64,000 nt of DNA from Clavibacter californiensis (lineage in GTDB: Bacteria > Actinomycetota > Actinomycetes > Actinomycetales > Microbacteriaceae), in the NCBI RefSeq assembly GCF_021952865.1, contig NZ_CP040792.1, positions 930,001 to 994,000 on the forward strand, read 5' to 3'. A program made the translations under genes and the position numbers. Positions 1-9,660 of the stretch are shown here, one piece after another. The notes below the pieces were generated by a model. That model saw nothing but the letters and a program-made list of their open reading frames with translations. It was not told the DNA's origin and searched no databases. Position 1 is the stretch's first letter, and every line of letters begins with the position of its first letter.

Positions 1-588
1 GACGGCCTTCTGCGTCTTGAGGATGGCGTGCTCGTGCGTGCGCTGCGCGCTGCCGCCCATGACGACGAGGTCGCCGTGCCCGAGCGGGAACCGCCGCACC
101 TCGCCGCCGCCCTTCGGCCGCAGCGACAGCGTGCGCGCCGCGCCCACCGAGACGATGGCGACCATGGTGTCGCGGTCGATGGCGCGCCCCACGCGGTCGC
201 CGTGCCACGCGACGCTGTCGTTGCCCGTGCGGTAGAAGCACAGCCCCGCGGTCTCGAGCACCTGCCCGGGCGGGCGGCCGTAGTGCTCGTTCAGCGCGTC
301 GCGCGCCTCGACGAGCACGGGCGCGGGCAGGGGCGCGCGCGGGCCGAACCACGACAGGAGGCGCGGCACCTCCACGGTGCGGCCGTGCATGAGCCGCGTG
401 TCCGCGGTCCACTCCACGTCCTCCACGAGGCGCTCGAACAGCGCGTCGGAGTCGCTGACCCAGCCGGGCCGGATGTCGAGCCACGCACCCTGCCCCAGGT
501 CTAGCCGCTCGACCTCCGCGCCGAGCGCGCCGAGGCCGGGATCCGCCTGGAGGTCGTCGAAGAGGGAGGCCTGGAATGCGATGCTCAT
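1..588 (-). CDS. AlkB-like 2-oxoglutarate/Fe(II) dioxygenase, 3' end cut by the window edge
   Basis: The 196 visible codons read as an AlkB-family DNA/RNA repair dioxygenase, which removes alkyl lesions from bases by oxidative demethylation. The start is the ATG at 588. The metal site HxD is visible as WHGDRVGR near residue 130, and a downstream His lies in the THEHAI segment near residue 190. The TGNDSVAWH stretch before the HxD motif is typical of the family. The last part of the fold, including the 2-oxoglutarate-binding arginines, lies beyond the edge. A perfect LexA palindrome sits 22 bases upstream. A TAAGCT -10 box (600-595) lies six bases before the ATG, so the mRNA is probably leaderless and SOS-controlled. 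The family call is firm; the substrate is inferred. Confidence 0.85.
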   Translation of the reverse strand, partial: MSIAFQASLFDDLQADPGLGALGAEVERLDLGQGAWLDIRPGWVSDSDALFERLVEDVEWTADTRLMHGRTVEVPRLLSWFGPRAPLPAPVLVEARDALNEHYGRPPGQVLETAGLCFYRTGNDSVAWHGDRVGRAIDRDTMVAIVSVGAARTLSLRPKGGGEVRRFPLGHGDLVVMGGSAQRTHEHAILKTQKAV

Positions 589-610
589 GCCGCGAGCTTA
601 GCCCGGATGT

Positions 611-626
611 TCGAACGCATGTTCGA
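611..626. promoter_or_regulatory. LexA (SOS) box upstream of the alkB-like gene
   Basis: TCGAACGCATGTTCGA is a perfect inverted repeat (TCGAAC-N4-GTTCGA). It matches the actinobacterial LexA operator consensus known from Mycobacterium and Corynebacterium. It covers the expected -35 position of the minus-strand promoter whose -10 is TAAGCT at 600-595. LexA bound here would block transcription of the dioxygenase until DNA damage. Confidence 0.85.
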
Positions 627-652
627 ACGACGACCGGCTGGGGAGGGCCCGA

Positions 653-1348
653 TCAGGCCGCAGGAGCGCGGGGCGCGCGACGGCCGGCCCACGTCAGGAG
701 GAGCGTCAGTCCGCAGATCAGCGCCGCGATGACGAGCACCCAGACCGCGACCGTCCCGTATCCGCCGCCGCCCGTCGCGGGATCCAGGAAGGGGTACGGG
801 TAGTACGTCGCCGCCCCCGTCACCTGGTTGCCCGTGAACGGCCCGCGCGCGAGCGTGACGGCGACCCACACGAGCGGGAAGACCACGACGCGGCCGACCG
901 CGCCGTAGCCGAGCGCCCGGCGGTCGGGCGCGAGCAGCCAGTCGGCGAGCACGAGCAGCGGCACGGCCACGTGCAGCACCTCGTTCGACCACGGGAGGTT
1001 GCCGCCGGGGATCGTCGGCAGGCCGCGCAGCAGCAGGTTGTAGACGATGCCGGTCGTGACCATGTACGTGGTCGCCGCCAGCCGGAGCGTCGTCCAGCCG
1101 CGTCCGGGCGCGGGCGCCCGCCCCAGCAGCCGCACCGCGCCGACCGCCATCACGGCGGCCGCCAGCAGGTTCGACTCGATCGTGAAGTACATGAGGAAGT
1201 CGACCGTCTTGCCCCAGATGCCCTCGACCCCGATGCTCCGCCAGTACGAGGAGCTCACGACGTACTGGCTCGCGACGGCGACCAGCACGGTCAGGGCGGT
1301 GAGGAGGCGGATGGCAGCCCAGGTGATGCGCACGCTCCACCGTCCCAC
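653..1348 (-). CDS. Pr6Pr-type six-helix membrane protein
   Basis: This 231-residue integral membrane protein has six predicted hydrophobic segments and starts at GTG. Several features match the predicted-six-transmembrane Pr6Pr family: YFTIESNLL after the second segment, a conserved His in the loop NEVLHVAVPLL, a YPYPFLDP motif before the last helix, and a basic C-terminal tail. No catalytic function is known for the family. The gene ends 64 bases before the alkB-like gene, and the SOS box lies in that gap, so read-through into alkB is possible. It is divergent from the lipoate ligase gene. Confidence 0.75.
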   Translation of the reverse strand: MGRWSVRITWAAIRLLTALTVLVAVASQYVVSSSYWRSIGVEGIWGKTVDFLMYFTIESNLLAAAVMAVGAVRLLGRAPAPGRGWTTLRLAATTYMVTTGIVYNLLLRGLPTIPGGNLPWSNEVLHVAVPLLVLADWLLAPDRRALGYGAVGRVVVFPLVWVAVTLARGPFTGNQVTGAATYYPYPFLDPATGGGGYGTVAVWVLVIAALICGLTLLLTWAGRRAPRAPAA

Positions 1349-1412
1349 ATCGCCACAGGCGGCGGTGATCCGGGATCCGTGCGCGGCCGATGGCGCGGCC
1401 TAGGCTGGGTGG

Positions 1413-2462
1413 ATGCATGGTGAGTACAAGGTCCCCGGCGGCAAGCTCGTCGTGGTCGACCTGGACGTGACCGACGGGCGCATCTCCGGCTTCCGCCTGG
1501 CGGGCGACTTCTTCCTCGAGCCGGACGACGCGCTCGAGGCCATCGACGGCGCGGTGAACGGACTCCCGGAGGACAGCGACGCCAACGCGATCGCCGCCGC
1601 CATCCGTCGCGCGCTCCCGCCGCAGGCCGTGCTCCTCGGCTTCTCGCCCGAGGCCGTCGCCGTGGCGATCCGACGCTCGCTCGCCCGCGCCACGAACTGG
1701 GGCGACTACGAGTGGGAGGTCATCCACGACCGCGCCTACCGGCCCGTCGAGCAGATGGCGCTCGACCAGGTGCTCGCCGAGGAGGTCGGCGCCGGTCGCC
1801 GGAACCCCACGCTGCGCATCTGGGAGTGGGAGCAGCCGGCCGTCGTGATCGGCAGCTTCCAGTCGCTCCGCAACGAGGTCGACGCCGAGCAGGCCGCGGC
1901 CCACGGCTTCGACGTCGTGCGCCGCGTCTCGGGCGGAGGCGCCATGTACATGGAGGCCGGCGCGGTCATCACCTACTCGATCTACGCGCCCGTCGACCTC
2001 GTGCAGGGCATGACCTTCGCGGACTCCTACGCCTACCTCGACGAGTGGGTCATCACCGCGCTCCGCTCGCTGGGCATCGACGCGTCATACCAGCCGCTCA
2101 ACGACATCACGAGCCCCACCGGCAAGATCGGCGGCGCCGCGCAGAAGCGCCTGGGTGCGGGCGCCGTGCTGCACCACGTCACCATGAGCTACGACATGGA
2201 CGGCGAGAAGATGGTGCAGGTGCTCCGCATCGGCCGCGAGAAGATCAGCGACAAGGGCATCACGAGTGCCGCCAAGCGCGTGGATCCGCTGCGCAGCCAG
2301 ACCGGCATGAGCCGCGCCGAGATCATCGACCGCATGAAGGCCACCTTCACGGGCCTCTACGGCGGGAAGCCCGGCGAGGTCACGCCCGAGGAGTGGGCGA
2401 AGACCCGCCAGCTCGTGGAGGACAAGTTCTCGACGCCGGAGTGGCTGACGCGCGTCCCCTGA
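1413..2462 (+). CDS. lipoate-protein ligase family protein with N-terminal accessory domain
   Basis: This 349-residue protein has a biotin/lipoate A/B ligase catalytic domain from about residue 105. It contains RRVSGGGAMY near 170, a NDI motif, and TGKIGGAAQ near 236, whose Lys is the expected lipoyl-AMP-binding residue. The enzyme would activate lipoate (or octanoate) and transfer it to lipoyl domains of 2-oxoacid dehydrogenases or GcvH. The first about 95 residues (MHGEYKVPGGKLV...) resemble the small C-terminal domain of E. coli LplA, so the domain order is swapped relative to E. coli. A -10 TAGGCT at 1401-1406 lies six bases before the ATG, which suggests a leaderless mRNA. Whether it salvages lipoate or transfers octanoyl groups cannot be read from sequence. 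Confidence 0.85.
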   Translation: MHGEYKVPGGKLVVVDLDVTDGRISGFRLAGDFFLEPDDALEAIDGAVNGLPEDSDANAIAAAIRRALPPQAVLLGFSPEAVAVAIRRSLARATNWGDYEWEVIHDRAYRPVEQMALDQVLAEEVGAGRRNPTLRIWEWEQPAVVIGSFQSLRNEVDAEQAAAHGFDVVRRVSGGGAMYMEAGAVITYSIYAPVDLVQGMTFADSYAYLDEWVITALRSLGIDASYQPLNDITSPTGKIGGAAQKRLGAGAVLHHVTMSYDMDGEKMVQVLRIGREKISDKGITSAAKRVDPLRSQTGMSRAEIIDRMKATFTGLYGGKPGEVTPEEWAKTRQLVEDKFSTPEWLTRVP

Positions 2463-2683
2463 ACAGGGGACTGTCCGCCTGGCGAAGCCCGGATGTCCGC
2501 TCCATGTCGGGCCTGTCCGCCCGGCGACGGGCCCGGCGCCCACCCGGATCCGCACGCCTAGAGTCACCTCGTCGTCCTTGCGGCCCCGCGGGGCCGAGCG
2601 GCGACCGCGGTCCGCCCGAACCTCTTCAGGGGGCTCCGCTCGCGACCGCGGCCGACGGGGGGAGACCCGTCGGGGGGAGCGGA

Positions 2684-2713
2684 CTCGCGAGGCGCAGGCG
2701 TGCGCCTCGCGAG
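2684..2713. terminator. perfect 13-bp hairpin between convergent genes
   Basis: A 13-bp perfect stem (CTCGCGAGGCGCA and its complement) closes a four-base loop, GGCG. No T tract follows, as is usual in high-GC actinobacteria. It lies ten bases beyond the stop of the minus-strand GNAT gene and 220 bases past the lipoate ligase stop, so it can terminate both. A second, weaker hairpin (about 2651-2675) precedes it on the plus strand. Confidence 0.7.
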
Positions 2714-2722
2714 CGCTCCCGC

Positions 2723-3007
2723 TCAGCCCCGCTCGAGCAGCTCCCGGTAGTCGGGATGCTCGTCGATCCACTCCGCGACGAACGGGCACGCGGCCACGAC
2801 CGTCCGGGATCCGCCGCGCACGTCGTCGAGCGCCGCCCGCACCAGCTCCCCGCCGAGGCCGCCGCGCCGCTTCGCGGGGTCGACCTCCGTGTGGGTGAAG
2901 ACGATGCGGTCGCCCTGGATCAGGTAGTCCGCGAAGCCCGCGCGCTCGCCGTCGAGCCACAGCGTGTAGCGCGAGCTGTCGGGGTCGTGGGTCACGTCGA
3001 CGCTCAT
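2723..3007 (-). CDS. small GNAT-family N-acetyltransferase (YidJ/Acetyltransf_CG type)
   Basis: The 94-residue protein has the compact fold of the Acetyltransf_CG group of GNAT enzymes. It shows a central IVFTHTEVDPAKRRGGLGGELVRAALDD segment, in which the R-x-x-G-x-G/L acetyl-CoA pyrophosphate loop is clear, followed by ACPFVAEWIDEHPDY, the typical C-terminal motif of the group. The substrate is unknown. A TAGTGT -10 box (3019-3014 on the minus strand) lies six bases upstream of the ATG at 3007, with no Shine-Dalgarno sequence, so the mRNA is probably leaderless. Confidence 0.85.
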   Translation of the reverse strand: MSVDVTHDPDSSRYTLWLDGERAGFADYLIQGDRIVFTHTEVDPAKRRGGLGGELVRAALDDVRGGSRTVVAACPFVAEWIDEHPDYRELLERG

Positions 3008-3112
3008 CCCGCCACACTAGGCGCGGTGTCGCGCGGAGTCGATCCGCAGGGGCCGGGGTTACCCTGAGGGGGTCCGGCATCCCGGGCGCATCCCCGTACC
3101 CGGAGGCAGCAC

Positions 3113-4009
3113 GTGATCGCCGACATCCGCCGCCGCAGCATCCTCGCCGCCGCGCTCGCGGTCCCCGTGACCGCCGTCCTCGCCGCCTGCACGCGCCAGG
3201 AGCCGGCACCGCGCGCGACCCTCGGGGCCGGCGCCGACGGTCAGCCCGCCGCGTCCGGATCCTCGCCCGCCGTCTCCTCCGTCGAGCCTGCGACGCTCTC
3301 GGTGTCGGGCGGCCAGACCGTCACGCTCACGGGCGCCGGCCTCTCCGGCGCCACCGCGGTCATGTTCGCGGGCACTGCGGGCACCGACCTGCAGGTCGCG
3401 GGCGACGGGACCGTCACGGTCGTGGCGCCCCGCTCGACCGACTACGAGGACCGCTCCGCCGACATCCAGGTCATGGCCGGAGACGCCCCGCTCACCACGG
3501 CGACCGCCGCGTACGCCGCGCAGACGCCCGTCGACAAGCAGCTCCAGTACGCGCTCGCCCACTGGGACGCCTACAACCTCGAGGAGTACGGGAACTTCAA
3601 CCCCTCCGGCGGCGACTGCGTCAACTTCGTGAGCCAGTCGCTCATCCAGCGCGGATGGCAGATGACGAACGAGTGGCACAACCGCGGCGGCGGGTCCGAC
3701 TGGACGTACGCGTGGATCCACGTGCCCACCTTCGACAAGTGGCTCGCGGCCAACGCGTCCACGCTCGGCGTGAAGCGCCTCGAGCTCGCCGACCGCGACC
3801 AGCTGAAGGTCGGCGACATCGTCATCTTCGACTGGAACCGCAACTCCTCGCCCGACCACACGCAGATCGTCTCGGCCATCGAGCCGAAGGACGGCGGGAA
3901 CGTCGTGAAGATGGTCGGCCACAACCTCGACAACGACTACCGCGACCTCGACGCGACCATCACCACGGAGCACCCGGGCGCCGAGGTCCACTTCTGGAGC
4001 GTGGCCTAG
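3113..4009 (+). CDS. Tat-exported lipoprotein with IPT/TIG and Amidase_6 domains
   Basis: This 298-residue protein starts at GTG 3113 after GGAGG (3102-3106). The N-terminus carries a twin-arginine segment RRRSIL and a lipobox ending at Cys26 (VLAAC), so it should be a membrane-anchored, Tat-exported lipoprotein. Residues about 53-135 form an IPT/TIG-like beta domain (SSVEPATLSVSGGQTVTLTG). The C-terminal half is an Amidase_6-like domain with probable nucleophile Cys in GGDCVNFVSQSL and His in SPDHTQIV. Family members are proposed to cleave peptide or peptidoglycan bonds; the substrate here is not known. The last codon shares the CTAG palindrome with the stop of the opposing gene. Confidence 0.8.
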   Translation: MIADIRRRSILAAALAVPVTAVLAACTRQEPAPRATLGAGADGQPAASGSSPAVSSVEPATLSVSGGQTVTLTGAGLSGATAVMFAGTAGTDLQVAGDGTVTVVAPRSTDYEDRSADIQVMAGDAPLTTATAAYAAQTPVDKQLQYALAHWDAYNLEEYGNFNPSGGDCVNFVSQSLIQRGWQMTNEWHNRGGGSDWTYAWIHVPTFDKWLAANASTLGVKRLELADRDQLKVGDIVIFDWNRNSSPDHTQIVSAIEPKDGGNVVKMVGHNLDNDYRDLDATITTEHPGAEVHFWSVA

Positions 4010-4503
4010 CCCACGTCCCCGAGGCCGCGGCCCGCGCGCAGCAGGCGGTCGACCAGGAGCACCAGCAGCACGCCGAGCGCGTAGGCCGCGAGGTCGACGG
4101 GGTCGTATCCGGTGCCGAGCAGCAGGCGGCACAGCGGCACGTGCAGCGCCCAGAGCGCGGGCCAGCCGGTGATCTGCAGCAGCTCGATCCCCGTGCACCA
4201 CACGAGCACGGCGGCGCCGTGCACGACGGTGTCGACGCGCGGCAGGACCGCGATCAGCGCGAGGTGGAAGGCCGCGGCGTAGAAGATGTCGGGCCAGAGC
4301 CCGCGGCCGTCGCTGTGGGTGACCGCCATGCCCGCGACCACGACGGCGAGCAGGCCCGCGAGGGCGATGACGCGGCGGCGCGCCTGCCCGTCGGGGAGGC
4401 GCACGTCACGGGAGACGACCGGGGCCGCGCCGACCGGAACGTCGGCGGTGTGCATCGACGGCTCGTCCCACACGAACGCGTCCACATCCCCGGAATGGCG
4501 CAT
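4006..4503 (-). CDS. DUF2809-like membrane protein
   Basis: The 165-residue protein has about 45 soluble residues followed by four to five hydrophobic helices. The ordering fits the DUF2809 family: FHLALIAVLPR, then a helix ending GIELLQITG, then GYDPVDLAAYALGVLLVLLVD. The IELLQ and DLxAYxLG signatures are the main evidence. No biochemical role is known. The long cytosolic N-terminus is not typical of the family, and a shorter start at the GTG near 4455 is possible. Its stop overlaps the stop of the convergent lipoprotein gene. Confidence 0.65.
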   Translation of the reverse strand: MRHSGDVDAFVWDEPSMHTADVPVGAAPVVSRDVRLPDGQARRRVIALAGLLAVVVAGMAVTHSDGRGLWPDIFYAAAFHLALIAVLPRVDTVVHGAAVLVWCTGIELLQITGWPALWALHVPLCRLLLGTGYDPVDLAAYALGVLLVLLVDRLLRAGRGLGDVG

Positions 4504-4567
4504 GCACCCAGCGTAAGCACCTCGGATGCGAACGCGCCCAGGGCGTGACCGGATCCGAGACCTCCTG

Positions 4568-6208
<1,641 letters not shown>

Positions 6209-6257
6209 GGGTCCATCCTGGCACCGGCACCGGCCGATTCCCATCTAGGGTGCAGGC

Positions 6258-7214
6258 ATGGCCGAGACCCCACGACCCGACGAGACGTACAGCTACCTCG
6301 GGCCGTCGGGCACCTTCACGGAGGCAGCGCTCAAGCAGGTGGAGGCGGCCCGCGGGCGCACGTGGCGTGCGGTGAACAACGCCTCGGAGGCGCTCGCCGA
6401 CGTCGTGTCCGGCACCTCGGTCGCCGCCATGATCGCCATCGAGAACTCGATCGAGGGCGGGGTGACGGCCACGCAGGACGCGCTCGCGAACATCCCCGGC
6501 CTCCGGATCCTCAGCGAGCACCTCGTGCCGGTGTCCTTCGACCTCGTGGTGCGGCCGGGCACGGCGCTCGCCGACGTGCGCACCATCGCCGCGCATCCGG
6601 TCGCCTACGGCCAGTGCCGCCGGTTCCTCGAGCGCGAGCTGCCCACGCACGGGCACGTGCCCGCCTCCTCGAACGTCGCCGCGGCCCTGTCGCTGCTGGA
6701 GGATGGCATCGCGGACGCCGCCATCGCGCCCCCGCAGATCACGGAGAGCCACCCGCTCGAGGCCGTCGCCCGCGGCATCGGAGACAACCCGAACGCCGTC
6801 ACGCGCTTCGTGCTCGTCGGCCGCGCGACCACGCTGCCGCCGCGCACCGGCGCCGACAAGACGAGCCTCATCGTCGAGCTCCCGGACGACCGCGCAGGAT
6901 CCCTGCTCGACCTCCTCGAGCAGTTCGCGACCCGCGGGGTGAACCTCGCGCTCATCCAGTCGCGGCCCATCGGCGACGAGCTCGGGCGCTACCGCTTCGT
7001 CATCGACGCCGAGGGGCACGTGCACGACGAGCGCGTGGCCGACGCCCTGCTCGGGATCCGCCGCTTCAGCCCGCGCGTCACCTTCCTCGGCTCCTACCCG
7101 CGGGCCGACGGCACTCCCAGCACCTACCGCGCGCGGTACGAGGACGACGTCTTCCTCGAGGCGCGCGACTGGCTGCGCGGCATCGTCTCGGCCGAGCCCG
7201 GCGCCGGCGCCTGA
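6258..7214 (+). CDS. pheA: prephenate dehydratase
   Basis: The 318-residue monofunctional PheA decarboxylates and dehydrates prephenate to phenylpyruvate for phenylalanine synthesis. The catalytic domain opens with YSYLGPSGTFTEAAL and includes AMIAIENSIEGGV and the hallmark NAVTRFVLVG, whose Thr is catalytic. The C-terminal ACT domain (from about residue 205, KTSLIVELPDDRAGSLLDLL) contains IQSRPIG and should bind phenylalanine for feedback inhibition. TAGGGT at 6246-6251 lies six bases before the ATG, a leaderless arrangement. It is divergent from pgm. Confidence 0.95.
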   Translation: MAETPRPDETYSYLGPSGTFTEAALKQVEAARGRTWRAVNNASEALADVVSGTSVAAMIAIENSIEGGVTATQDALANIPGLRILSEHLVPVSFDLVVRPGTALADVRTIAAHPVAYGQCRRFLERELPTHGHVPASSNVAAALSLLEDGIADAAIAPPQITESHPLEAVARGIGDNPNAVTRFVLVGRATTLPPRTGADKTSLIVELPDDRAGSLLDLLEQFATRGVNLALIQSRPIGDELGRYRFVIDAEGHVHDERVADALLGIRRFSPRVTFLGSYPRADGTPSTYRARYEDDVFLEARDWLRGIVSAEPGAGA

Positions 7215-7290
7215 CGCACCGCTGCCTGACGCGTCGTCGACGCGGGCCTCACGCCCGGACGCGCGCGACCCGCTTCGTTAGAGTGACGGG

Positions 7291-8571
7291 GTGATCGATC
7301 CGCAGACCCTCCGCGACCATCCCGACCTCGTCATCGCCTCGCAGGAGCTGCGCGGAGCCTCCGTGGAGGTGGTCGACCAGGCGGTCGCCGCGGACTCCGA
7401 GCGCCGCCGGGCGGTCACCGAGTTCGAGGGCCTGCGCGCCGAGCAGAACGCGCACGGCAAGCTCGTCGCGAAGGCCGACAAGGCCGACAAGCCGCGCCTC
7501 ATCGCGGAGGTGCAGGAGCTCAAGGCCCGCGTCACCGCCGCGCAGGAGCGCGCGCAGGAGGCCGAGGCCGCGCTCGACGAGGTCATGCGGCGGATCCCCA
7601 ACATCGTCATCGAAGGCGTCCCCGCCGGCGGCGAGGACGACTGGGCGCTCCTCCGCGAGGTCGGCGAGAAGGCGTCGTTCGACTTCGAGCCCCGCGACCA
7701 CCTGGAGATCGGCGAGATCCTCGACGCCATCGACATGGGCCGCGGCGCCAAGGTCTCCGGCGCCCGCTTCCACTTCCTGAAGGGCGTCGGGGCCCGCCTC
7801 GAGATCGCCCTGATGAACTTCGGCCTCGCCCGCGCGCTCGAGGCCGGCCTCGTGCCGCTCATCACGCCCACGCTCGTGAAGCCCGAGATCATGGCCGGCA
7901 CCGGCTTCCTCGGCGCCCACGCCGACGAGGTCTACCACCTCGACGACGACGACCTCTACCTCACGGGCACGAGCGAGGTGGCGCTCGCCGGGTACCACGC
8001 CGACGAGATCCTCGATCTGGCCGCGGGCCCGATCCGCTACGCCGGCTGGTCGACCTGCTACCGCAAGGAGGCGGGCTCCTACGGCAAGGACACCCGCGGC
8101 ATCATCCGCGTGCACCAGTTCCAGAAGCTCGAGATGTTCTCGTACGTCGACCCGGCCGACGCCGAGGCGGAGCACGAGCGCCTCCTCGCCATGCAGGAGC
8201 GCATGATGCAGGACCTCGGCCTCTCCTACCGCGTCATCGACACGGCGGCGGGCGACCTGGGATCCAGCGCCGCCCGCAAGTACGACGTCGAGGCGTGGAT
8301 CCCCACCCAGGGCGCCTACCGCGAGCTCACCTCCACCTCGAACTGCACCACCTTCCAGGCGCGTCGCCTCGGCACGCGCTTCCGCGGCGAGGACGGCCGC
8401 ACCTCGCCCGTCGCCACGCTCAACGGCACGCTGGCGACCACGCGCTGGATCGTCGCGATCCTCGAGACCCACCAGCAGGCCGACGGATCCGTGCGCGTGC
8501 CCGAGGCGCTGCGCCCGTACCTCGGCGGCCTCGAGGTGCTGGAGCCCGCCGCGGCGAAGGCGGCCCGATGA
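7291..8571 (+). CDS. serS: seryl-tRNA synthetase
   Basis: This 426-residue class II synthetase charges tRNA-Ser; two of its substrates are encoded at 9560 and 11341. The N-terminal about 105 residues form the tRNA-binding coiled-coil arm ([10 protein letters not shown]... to [18 protein letters not shown]). Motif 2 is seen around [24 protein letters not shown] and motif 3 around [16 protein letters not shown]. The start is GTG 7291. TAGAGT at 7279-7284 is six bases upstream, so the message is probably leaderless. The stop overlaps the start of the next gene by ATGA. Confidence 0.97.
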   Translation: MIDPQTLRDHPDLVIASQELRGASVEVVDQAVAADSERRRAVTEFEGLRAEQNAHGKLVAKADKADKPRLIAEVQELKARVTAAQERAQEAEAALDEVMRRIPNIVIEGVPAGGEDDWALLREVGEKASFDFEPRDHLEIGEILDAIDMGRGAKVSGARFHFLKGVGARLEIALMNFGLARALEAGLVPLITPTLVKPEIMAGTGFLGAHADEVYHLDDDDLYLTGTSEVALAGYHADEILDLAAGPIRYAGWSTCYRKEAGSYGKDTRGIIRVHQFQKLEMFSYVDPADAEAEHERLLAMQERMMQDLGLSYRVIDTAAGDLGSSAARKYDVEAWIPTQGAYRELTSTSNCTTFQARRLGTRFRGEDGRTSPVATLNGTLATTRWIVAILETHQQADGSVRVPEALRPYLGGLEVLEPAAAKAAR

Positions 8572-9389
8572 CCCCGCGGGTGCCCGACGCCGACCGCCTC
8601 CTCATCGCCCTCGACATCGACGGCACCCTCCTCGGCGAGGACGGCTCGCTCGACGAGTCTGTCATCCGCGAGGTGCGGCGGATGGAGGAGATCGGCCACC
8701 TGGTCATGCCCTCCACCGGCCGCTCGGTCGCCGACACCCTGCCGATCGTCGACCGCCTTGGGATCCACCCGCGGTACATGGTGTGCTCCAACGGCGCGAT
8801 CGTGCTCGAGCGCGACGCGGACGCCCCCACCGGGTACAGCCGCCGCATCGTCGAGACCTTCGACCCCGCCGACGTGCTGCAGCGGATCCGCCCGCACCTC
8901 GCGAGCGGCCGCTACGCCGTCGAGGACGAGGAGGGCGTCTACCTGTACTCCGGCGGGGACTTCCCGGACGGCGCGCTCGAGGCCAACGGACGCCACGTCG
9001 AGTTCGAGGAGCTGCTGCACGTGCCCGCGACGCGCGTCGTCGTCATCTCGCCCGGCCACGACCTGGAGGACTTCCAGGACGTCGTCGAGCGCATGGGCCT
9101 CCACCGCGTGAGCTACTCCATCGGCTGGACCGCCTGGCTCGACATCGCGCCGGACGGCGTGAACAAGGCCACGGCGATGGAGCGCGTGCGCGAGCTGCAC
9201 GACATCGCCCGCACGCACGTGATCGCCATGGGCGACGGGCGCAACGACATCGAGATGCTCGAGTGGGCCGGCGAGCACGGCCGCGGCATCGCGATGGGCC
9301 AGGCGCCCGCCGAGGTCATCGCGGTCGCGACCGAGGTCACGGGTCCCATCGCCGAGAACGGCGCCGCGGCGGTCCTCGCCCGCCTCTGA
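8568..9389 (+). CDS. HAD-superfamily hydrolase, Cof type
   Basis: The 273-residue protein is a HAD phosphatase of the Cof/type IIB group. Motif [12 protein letters not shown] is near residue 15. Motif II Thr/Ser lies in MPSTGRS, a Lys appears in the DGVNKATAM region, and motif IV is [12 protein letters not shown]. The C2B cap lies between motifs II and III. Such enzymes dephosphorylate sugar phosphates or flavin-type cofactors; the substrate is unknown. The ATG overlaps the serS stop (ATGA), so translation is coupled to serS. Confidence 0.88.
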   Translation: MTPRVPDADRLLIALDIDGTLLGEDGSLDESVIREVRRMEEIGHLVMPSTGRSVADTLPIVDRLGIHPRYMVCSNGAIVLERDADAPTGYSRRIVETFDPADVLQRIRPHLASGRYAVEDEEGVYLYSGGDFPDGALEANGRHVEFEELLHVPATRVVVISPGHDLEDFQDVVERMGLHRVSYSIGWTAWLDIAPDGVNKATAMERVRELHDIARTHVIAMGDGRNDIEMLEWAGEHGRGIAMGQAPAEVIAVATEVTGPIAENGAAAVLARL

Positions 9390-9559
9390 CACCCGGCGGC
9401 GTCCGATTCCCCCATGGGGAGATTTCAGCCGCTTCTGATCCCGCGCGTGCGAGAGTGGCGCATCCCGCGCGGTCACCCGGCCGCACCACCGCGGGCCGAC
9501 CGGCCACCGGTAGGATCCTGTTCGATCGCACGTCGCCCGCCACGCGGGAGCGCGCATCG

Positions 9560-9644
9560 GGAGGGCTGTCCGAGCGGCCGATGGAGCCAGTCTTGAAAAC
9601 TGGTGGGCAGAGATGTCTCGTGGGTTCGAATCCCACGCCCTCCG
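9560..9644 (+). tRNA. tRNA-Ser(UGA)
   Basis: This 85-nt class II tRNA has acceptor stem GGAGGGC/GCCCTCC with discriminator G, anticodon TGA at 9594-9596 inside loop CTTGAAA, a long variable arm, and T-arm GGGTTCGAATCCC. The 3' CCA is not encoded. A TAGGAT box at 9511-9516 is a plausible -10. The LCP gene begins 16 bases downstream and may be co-transcribed. Confidence 0.97.
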
Positions 9645-9660
9645 CCCGGAGAGGATCCGC

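Noticed and set aside
2651-2675. Second hairpin CCGACGGG/CCCGTCGG as main terminator of the lipoate ligase gene
   Set aside because: The stem is shorter and followed directly by the perfect 13-bp hairpin, which is the better candidate.
9613-9660. Upstream start for the LCP gene inside tRNA-Ser
   Set aside because: The added 16 residues are encoded by the tRNA 3' half; ATG 9661 has a ribosome site and matches the start of the paralogue.
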